Assembly (NCBI GenBank): GCA_021809235.1
Contig: JAKBAG010000027.1
Coordinates: 1 to 19,321 of the forward strand
From: Acidobacteriota bacterium
GTDB lineage: Bacteria; Acidobacteriota; Terriglobia; Terriglobales; Acidobacteriaceae
Reading direction: 5' to 3'
Length of the DNA stretch: 19,321 bases
Shown one piece after another: positions 14,863 through 19,321 of the stretch (its first letter is position 1; every line of letters starts with the position of its first letter). Below the pieces are notes generated by a model. The model made no database searches, was not told the origin of the DNA, and saw only the letters and a program-made list of their open reading frames with translations. Position numbers and translations under genes: made by a program.

Positions 14863-15675
14863 TTAGCGATTTTTAGCCGTTTTCCTGGGCTTTTGTCCGC
14901 CTCCGAAGCCAAACAGCACGCGTCGGGGCGACTCTTCCGGCTCTGCGGCCGGCGCCAGAATGGCACCGTTGAGAGCCTCCACCACGGGGGCTGCCAGCCG
15001 GAATCGCCGCGCAATCTCCGAAGCAAATTGCGGAGACAGGGCCTCTGCCACCGGCAGTGTGCAGGAGAGCCCCCACTGGCGGCAGCGCAGCAGATCGACC
15101 GCCGGATGGTCGGGGGCAAAGCCGGCCGGAGGCCGCGTGAGCGCATTGCCTTCAAACTCGGAAAAAGTACGCCGTAATTCGGGCCGGCCCAGCAGGGCGC
15201 GGAAGCGGACATGGTTATCCGCCAGCCAATGGCGAATAGCCGCCAGTTGTTCCTTGCCCGGCATATAAGCCCCTGCAGCGACCACAACCTCGGACGGAGA
15301 GACGTGAAAATAAAAACCTGCGCCCGAGGTCTTTTCCAGATCGCGATGCGACCACCAGGCTGCGACATGCTCCTTGTACGGGCGCTTGTCTGCCGAGAAG
15401 CGCGTATCGCGATAGATGCGGAAGAACGCCTTCTCCGGAGGGCGCACGTGAGCCGGAGCAAAGCGTTCCATCTCTGCGGTGACTGCGGCAAGAATGGCCA
15501 GCATCGGTTGCTTGACCTTCTCTTCCCACTCCGGCTTGTGCTCGGCAAACCACTCCCGCGCCACCAGCGGATCCTTGCGATTGGCGCGGATCAAAGCGCG
15601 CAGAAATGCCAGCGACTCAGGATGAAGGTGAGCCTTCGGCACCGACGAGGAAGTAGATTTGCGTTGGCCAGGCAT
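14863..15675 (-). CDS. DUF2461 / TIGR02453 family protein
   Basis: A 270-residue cytoplasmic protein of the DUF2461 family, whose function is not established. The family pattern is clear: LRALIRANRKDPLVAREWF-like opening (usually F-L-x-x-L-x-x-N-N-x-x-x-W-F), then FFRIYRDTRFSADKRPYKEH, the hallmark R-D-x-R-F-S-x-D-K-x-P-Y-K motif, and GAGFYFHVSPSEVVVAAGAY in the central sheet. The C-terminal ~30 residues are Lys/Arg/Gly-rich and probably disordered. The ATG at 15675 has an ideal ribosome binding site (AGGAG, 7 nt), which overlaps the end of ruvA. It starts 11 nt after the ruvA stop, so the two are co-transcribed. That links it to DNA repair only by position. No terminator is visible after the gene. 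Confidence 0.9.
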   Translation of the reverse strand: MPGQRKSTSSSVPKAHLHPESLAFLRALIRANRKDPLVAREWFAEHKPEWEEKVKQPMLAILAAVTAEMERFAPAHVRPPEKAFFRIYRDTRFSADKRPYKEHVAAWWSHRDLEKTSGAGFYFHVSPSEVVVAAGAYMPGKEQLAAIRHWLADNHVRFRALLGRPELRRTFSEFEGNALTRPPAGFAPDHPAVDLLRCRQWGLSCTLPVAEALSPQFASEIARRFRLAAPVVEALNGAILAPAAEPEESPRRVLFGFGGGQKPRKTAKNR

Positions 15676-15686
15676 AGTGGTTCTCC

Positions 15687-16280
15687 TCAGCGAATCGTCT
15701 TGAGTGCGGCGCGAAAGAGCGCATCAAAGTCGGCAGCCAGCGTATCGTCCTTGTCCACAGCTGCCTGTACGGATTTCTCTGCCGAGGCCCGTTGGTAGCC
15801 AAGGTTGGTCAGCGCGGAAAGCACATCTTCGATAGCCGGTCCCTGGACCTGACGCGTCACAGGCGCGACGGCAAAGTCTTCCAGCTTGTCCTTCAGTTCC
15901 AGCACCAGCCGCTCTGCCAGCTTTTTCCCCACGCCGGGAATACGGATCAGCGAAGCGTGGTCCTGCGCGCGGATCGCAGCCACTGCCCGCTCCGGGGTCA
16001 GCCCGCTCAGCAGGGTAATCGCCAGCTTTGGCCCCACGCCCGATACTCCGATCAGCCGCTCAAACAGGCGCTTTTCCTCCGGCTCGCGAAAGCCGAAAAG
16101 CGCGATCTGGTCTTCCCGCACCTGGGTAAAGATATGCAGGGAAACCGGCTCCCCCAGAGCGGGCAGCGCAGTGAAGGTGGGGATCGGGATGGTCACTTCA
16201 TAGCCAACGCCGCCGCCGGTTTCCACAATCGCCATGCCGGGCTGCTTGTGAATGAGTTTGCCGCGCAGATGAGCAATCAC
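15687..16280 (-). CDS. ruvA: Holliday junction branch migration protein RuvA
   Basis: RuvA binds four-way DNA junctions as a tetramer and loads the RuvB motor. The 197-residue protein has the usual length and three domains: an N-terminal OB fold (MIAHLRGKL, then GVGYEVTIP), tandem helix-hairpin-helix motifs at about 76-92 (LIGVSGVGPKLA) and 111-128 (LIRIPGVGKKLAERL), and the C-terminal RuvB-contacting three-helix domain (145-197, EDVLSALTNLGYQ). The start is GTG at 16280 with GAGGA 7 nt upstream, giving the conserved M-I-A-x-L-x-G N-terminus. No ruvB or ruvC lies next to it in this window; the partner downstream is the DUF2461 gene. It diverges from the Ig-like protein gene. Confidence 0.96.
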   Translation of the reverse strand: MIAHLRGKLIHKQPGMAIVETGGGVGYEVTIPIPTFTALPALGEPVSLHIFTQVREDQIALFGFREPEEKRLFERLIGVSGVGPKLAITLLSGLTPERAVAAIRAQDHASLIRIPGVGKKLAERLVLELKDKLEDFAVAPVTRQVQGPAIEDVLSALTNLGYQRASAEKSVQAAVDKDDTLAADFDALFRAALKTIR

Positions 16281-16291
16281 GGTGAAATCCT

Positions 16292-16442
16292 CGTAGTGAG
16301 CATATCAAGAGCGGGCAAATCGAGGTGCAAACCGGCGGAAACGCCTACCGTAGCTCACCGAGACAGCTCCAAGCCGTCTGATAAAGATACGTTTCCCAGC
16401 CGGGAGCATGGCTCCAGCTGCGTTTCGGGGTAATTTTCCCCG
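16292..16442 (+). ncRNA. candidate structured RNA or leader, class unassigned
   Basis: In the 289-bp divergent region upstream of the Ig-like gene, nested complementary segments suggest a folded RNA on the plus strand. Closing pairs are CGTA/TACG (16292-16295, 16388-16391) and TATC/GATA (16303-16306, 16380-16383). Inside lie GGTG/CACC (16324-16327, 16356-16359) enclosing GGCG-GAAA-CGCC (16334-16345), a GNRA-capped stem that favours this strand, and AGAC/GTCT (16361-16364, 16376-16379). Two further hairpins follow at 16397-16420 (CAGC, GGAGC-ATG-GCTCC, GCTG) and 16426-16442 (CGGGG, 7-nt loop, CCCCG). The GGTGCAAACC stretch recalls known riboswitch cores, but I cannot match any class. Individual stems are short, so chance is possible. 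Confidence 0.3.
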
Positions 16443-16504
16443 TTCCGAGTCAGGCAATGCAGGATTCCGCCCCGTCTTCTGGGCAGACAGGCGGTTCGTG
16501 CAGA

Positions 16505-16510
16505 TACAAT
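16505..16510 (+). promoter_or_regulatory. candidate -10 box (TACAAT) for the Ig-like gene
   Basis: TACAAT lies 60 nt upstream of the chosen start codon. No convincing -35 hexamer is present at 16-18 nt spacing. If used, the message would exclude the hairpin-rich region at 16292-16442, making that region an upstream site or a separate transcript. Confidence 0.25.
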
Positions 16511-16569
16511 AAGAGAACGGATCGTTTCCAGCGAGAGTGATTTTGCAGGCAGAGGATAGTTTGCGGGTG

Positions 16570-17544
16570 ATGCGAAGTAGGATCAAGCGCCGGTTGGCGC
16601 GCACAGGAGCAGGATTGCTCTGTGCATTTTTTGCAGCCGGGCTGGCTTCCGCCCAGGCTCGAACATACACGAAGCTTTCGCCGGTTACCCGGGATGCTTC
16701 CGGGCACTCCGTGGTGACCGCCACCGTTACGGACGACACGGGGCAGCCGGTCACCGGAGCCATTTCGCTGCTGGATCAGATCAGCGGCGGCCAGGAGGGC
16801 AGCGGTTCCACGCGCTGGCTCTCCGGCATGGCGCTCAATGCGCAGGGTGAGGCTACCTTCCCGGTGGATGCACTGGGCAAGGGCAATCATTCACTGCAGG
16901 CCGAATATGCCGGTACGGCGCAGGATGCGGCCTCCAGTTCCCAACCGCTGGCGCTGCAGGCTCAGACGGCAGCCGCAATTCCGGATTTCACCATTTCCCT
17001 TTCTCCGACTACCTTTACGGTGAAGGCCGGCGGGACAGCGGCAACCACAATTACGATCACTCCGCTCAACGGCTTCACCGGCTTCATCAGCCTCTCCTGC
17101 TCCGGACTGCCGATTGATTATGTGACCTGCAACAATTCCCCGGCCAACCTGGAAATCAACTCCGCAGCTGCGCAGACTGCAATCATGAACATCCAGACCA
17201 CCGCGACCAATCCCAAGACTGCGTGGCTGCACCGCTCGCCGTTGCCCGGTCAGCATGCTGCCTCCGGCAGTGGTGCGTTTCTGGCCGTGCTGCCTGGCAT
17301 ATTCGGTCTGGTCTGGGTCAGCCGCAAGCGCCGCCACATGATGCGGAGCATACTTCTGGTTCTGCTGGCAACGGGTCTGATGATGGGCGCGACCGGCTGC
17401 TCGGCCCGCTACTGGTATCTGCACCTTGGTCCTATCTTCGGCGGCACGCCGACCGGCACCTACACCATTACCGTGACCGCGCAGACAAGCAACGGCGTTA
17501 CCGCCGCACAACACTCGGCATCGGTGGCATTGACCGTGCAATAA
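16570..17544 (+). CDS. exported Ig-like domain protein with C-terminal transmembrane hairpin
   Basis: A 324-residue cell-surface type protein of unknown ligand. Residues 1-28 form a signal peptide (MRSRIKRR, hydrophobic run, ASAQA). An Ig-like beta domain (Big_3 type) spans about 33-130 (SVVTATVTDDTGQPVTGAISLLD). A second beta domain begins at 139 (DFTISLSPTTFTVKAGGTAATTITITPLNGF) and breaks off near 212. Two hydrophobic helices follow at 236-251 and 259-276, separated by SRKRRHMMR, then a lipobox-like ATGC (C277) and a final strand GTYTITVTA (296-304) with LTVQ at the end. The topology puts both halves of the second domain outside. The start is uncertain: ATG 16570 is chosen, but TTG 16561 and GTG 16567 lie nearer to the AGAGGA site at 16551-16556. 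The methyltransferase gene follows after 33 nt, probably in one operon. Confidence 0.75.
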   Translation: MRSRIKRRLARTGAGLLCAFFAAGLASAQARTYTKLSPVTRDASGHSVVTATVTDDTGQPVTGAISLLDQISGGQEGSGSTRWLSGMALNAQGEATFPVDALGKGNHSLQAEYAGTAQDAASSSQPLALQAQTAAAIPDFTISLSPTTFTVKAGGTAATTITITPLNGFTGFISLSCSGLPIDYVTCNNSPANLEINSAAAQTAIMNIQTTATNPKTAWLHRSPLPGQHAASGSGAFLAVLPGIFGLVWVSRKRRHMMRSILLVLLATGLMMGATGCSARYWYLHLGPIFGGTPTGTYTITVTAQTSNGVTAAQHSASVALTVQ

Positions 17545-17577
17545 CACTCTGAAAATCCACCCTGGGATGGTGCAAGC

Positions 17578-18258
17578 GTGAGCCTGTGGTCTGAATTTCT
17601 CAACAACCGCCAGCGCACCATCCACAAGTGGACGCACTACTTTCCTGCCTACGAAACCCACTTTCAGCGCTACGTCAATCGCCCGGTCGTCTTCTGGGAG
17701 ATTGGCTGTGGCCGTGGCGGATCGGCCCAGATGTGGAAGCGCTGGCTGGGACCCTATGCGCGGATTGTCGGCATCGATGTCAATCCGGAGTGCGCGACAT
17801 TTGCCGAGGATCAGATTGCCATTCGTATTGGCAGCCAGGCGGATACGCAGTTTCTGCAAAGCGTTCTGGATGAGTTTGGCACGCCGGATGTAGTGCTGGA
17901 TGATGGCAGCCACCAGATGACGCACGTCGTGGAGACGTTTCGCTACCTTTACCCGCGAACGGCTCGGGATGGCGTCTATATGGTCGAAGATCTGCACACG
18001 GCCTACTGGCCGGAATACGGCGGCGGGGTAGGACGCGATGGCAGCTTCCTGGAGTTATGCAAGCAACTGATTGATGAACTGCACGCCGACTGGACTCGTG
18101 GCCAGTTGCCGCCCACCGACTTTACCCGCTCCACCCTCTCCATGCATTTTTATGACAGTATTGCCGTCTTTGAACGCGGGCATCACCGCGTGGCGCATGA
18201 AGAGCGCATCAGCGGGCGCAGGGCACTGGTCAACAGTCTGCTCCGTCGCAAAAATTAG
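17578..18258 (+). CDS. MycE/CmcI-like SAM-dependent methyltransferase
   Basis: A 226-residue class I methyltransferase. The SAM site shows EIGCGRGGS at 41-49, and GIDVN at 65-69 supplies the ribose-binding acid (D67). DDGSHQMTH at 108-116 and VEDLHTAYW at 136-144 match the metal-binding and catalytic segments of the mycinamicin MycE type of sugar O-methyltransferase, where Asp/Glu residues hold magnesium and a His acts as base. That suggests a metal-dependent O-methyltransferase acting on a sugar hydroxyl; the substrate is unknown. The C-terminus is basic (SLLRRKN). The start is GTG at 17578 with GGGATGG upstream; no in-frame ATG lies before the SAM motif, so GTG is required. It directly follows the Ig-like protein gene and may modify a cell-surface glycan, which is an inference from position alone. 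Confidence 0.85.
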   Translation: MSLWSEFLNNRQRTIHKWTHYFPAYETHFQRYVNRPVVFWEIGCGRGGSAQMWKRWLGPYARIVGIDVNPECATFAEDQIAIRIGSQADTQFLQSVLDEFGTPDVVLDDGSHQMTHVVETFRYLYPRTARDGVYMVEDLHTAYWPEYGGGVGRDGSFLELCKQLIDELHADWTRGQLPPTDFTRSTLSMHFYDSIAVFERGHHRVAHEERISGRRALVNSLLRRKN

Positions 18259-18281
18259 CCGCCGACGGGAATCGCGCGGAA

Positions 18282-18318
18282 GCAAGAGGGGGGACGCAAA
18301 TTGCGTCCCCCCTCTTGC
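18282..18318. terminator. bidirectional terminator-like hairpin between methyltransferase and glnA
   Basis: GCAAGAGGGGGGACGC at 18282-18297 pairs perfectly with 18303-18318 across a 5-nt AAATT loop, a 16-bp stem with a run of six G-C pairs. It lies 23 nt after the methyltransferase stop and 21 nt from the glnA stop, so it serves both converging genes. No U-tract follows on either side; the outer arm reads CTCTTGC. Confidence 0.7.
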
Positions 18319-18339
18319 AAGTCCAGCCATTGGTTCGCT

Positions 18340-19321
18340 TTAGAACAGCGACCAAAGTGCCTGGTTGTAGACCTCGTGGTGATATTGGACTTCGGAGCCT
18401 TTGACGAAGGTTCCCAGTGCGCGCGGGGAGCGATCCGCAGAAGCTCGCTTCAGATCCACAAAGCGGCTCTGCACATCGGCACCCAGGATCTCGGCAATCC
18501 ACTTCGACTTCGAGAAATCCTCGATGGCCGTGTAGATGTTATCCGGAAGATAGCGCTGCGCCTGACGCAGATTCTTGATCTTTGCCACCGATCCGTCCAG
18601 ACCGGTCTTGAAGAGCGAGTAGAGCGCCAGGTAGGGATTGGCGTCCGGTCCCACCGAGCGAACCTCGACGCGCATCGACTTGGAGTTGCCGATCGGAATG
18701 CGGACCATCGAGCCACGATCCGTGGCAGAAGCCTTGATCTGGTTTGGAGCCTCGAAGTGCGGATCGAGGCGGCGATAGGCATTCACGCTGGAATTCAGGA
18801 CCAGGCAGATGTCGAGCGCGTGCGAAAGGATGCGGTCCACAAAATCCCAACCAGCGGCTGAAAGCTGCTCCTGGCCATTGGCATCCCAGAAGAGATTGGT
18901 CTTGCCATGGGTGATGGACATGTTGGTATGCATGCCGCTGCCGTTCACGCCCACGACCGGCTTGGGCAGGAAGCTGGCCGTAAAGCCCATGTTATTGGCA
19001 ATCTGCCGGCAGAGCAGCTTGTAAAGCTGAATCTGGTCGGCGGCAGCCACCACTTCCCCGTAGGTGTAGTTGATTTCAAACTGGCTGGGCGCGACCTCGG
19101 GGTGATCCTTTTCGTTCTGGAAGCCCATGGCGCGCTGCACTTCCGCTGCCGTATCGATGAAGCGGCGCAGCGGGTCCAACGGCAGTGAATGGTAGTATCC
19201 GCCGGTGTTCACATAGCTGAACTTGCCGGTTTCGTGATACTTTCGCTCGGCATCCGTGCCTTCAAACAGGAAGCCTTCAATTTCATTGGCGGCATTGAGC
19301 GTGTAGCCTTTTTCGGCAAAC
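18340..19321 (-). CDS. glnA: type I glutamine synthetase (N-terminus outside window)
   Basis: Glutamine synthetase makes glutamine from glutamate, ammonia and ATP. About 326 residues are visible, from the active-site barrel to the C-terminus; the first ~100-130 residues lie beyond the right edge. Visible motifs, in order: EIEGFLFEG, GGYYHSLPLD, the HPEVAPSQFEI metal/glutamate segment, VNGSGMHTNMS (glutamate and ammonia site), RRLDPHFEAP, DRGSMVRIP (phosphate-binding Arg) and RVEVRSVGPDANPYLAL. The C-terminal ~90 residues (YTAIEDFSKSKWIAEILGADVQSRF) follow the usual helical end. I do not find the NLYDLPPEE adenylylation site of the GSI-beta type, so control by GlnE-type adenylylation is not supported. 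No promoter can be seen because the start is outside the window. A terminator-like hairpin follows the stop. Confidence 0.93.
   Translation of the reverse strand, partial: FAEKGYTLNAANEIEGFLFEGTDAERKYHETGKFSYVNTGGYYHSLPLDPLRRFIDTAAEVQRAMGFQNEKDHPEVAPSQFEINYTYGEVVAAADQIQLYKLLCRQIANNMGFTASFLPKPVVGVNGSGMHTNMSITHGKTNLFWDANGQEQLSAAGWDFVDRILSHALDICLVLNSSVNAYRRLDPHFEAPNQIKASATDRGSMVRIPIGNSKSMRVEVRSVGPDANPYLALYSLFKTGLDGSVAKIKNLRQAQRYLPDNIYTAIEDFSKSKWIAEILGADVQSRFVDLKRASADRSPRALGTFVKGSEVQYHHEVYNQALWSLF

Noticed and set aside
16891..17997. Minus-strand open frame of 368 codons across the Ig-like and methyltransferase genes
   Set aside because: Spans two genes with clear signal peptide and SAM motifs on the other strand; no motif of its own.
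1..19321. Mobile element, prophage, CRISPR array, tRNA or rRNA gene, or defence system
   Set aside because: I found no transposase or integrase motif, direct-repeat array, clover-leaf sequence or toxin/antitoxin pair; the region reads as stable chromosomal backbone.

Overview
The window is gene-dense, GC-rich chromosomal sequence whose gene content and protein style point to the Acidobacteriota (Terriglobia, formerly the Acidobacteriaceae lineage). The pointers are a DUF1844 protein, a secreted HExxH peptidase with an HALQDQ motif, a large secreted M14 peptidase with a long C-terminal extension, and an exported Ig-like protein whose C-terminus has the TM-basic-TM-'GC'-'TYTITVTA' pattern I associate with this phylum. 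This placement rests on recognition, not on a search. I see no phage, transposon, CRISPR or tRNA gene. Most of the window is housekeeping sequence.

Layout. (1) Position 1-1283, minus: the N-terminal part of a secreted zinc metallopeptidase, cut by the window edge. (2) 1610-5281, plus: a tight four-gene operon of ygfZ, a DUF1844 protein, a PhnP-like metallo-beta-lactamase-fold hydrolase and ribF. The last two genes overlap by ATGA. (3) 5178-13576, minus: mnmE, a secreted M14 carboxypeptidase-like protein, a degenerate S41/PDZ protein and a class A penicillin-binding protein. The last one runs head-on into the end of ribF with a 104-bp coding overlap. An intrinsic terminator and separate promoter candidates split this run into several transcription units. 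(4) 13659-14243, plus: a multi-pass membrane protein of unknown function, facing an HU-type DNA-binding protein gene (minus) across a perfect 19-bp-stem terminator. (5) 14863-16280, minus: ruvA followed 11 nt later by a DUF2461/TIGR02453 gene. (6) 16570-18258, plus: an exported Ig-like surface protein and a MycE/CmcI-like methyltransferase, preceded by a leader region rich in hairpins. (7) 18340 to the right edge, minus: the C-terminal part of a type I glutamine synthetase, separated from the methyltransferase by a 16-bp-stem hairpin.

Functional themes. The first operon joins flavin cofactor synthesis (RibF) with a folate-dependent Fe-S maintenance protein (YgfZ) and two less understood genes. 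MnmE (tRNA U34 modification) and RuvA (Holliday junction branch migration) are core functions. The penicillin-binding protein and the secreted peptidases act in the envelope. The points most worth a second look are the S41 protein that has lost both residues of its catalytic Ser/Lys dyad, the Ig-like protein whose beta domain seems to be interrupted by a transmembrane hairpin, the unassigned structured leader at 16292-16442, and the convergent ribF/PBP overlap.
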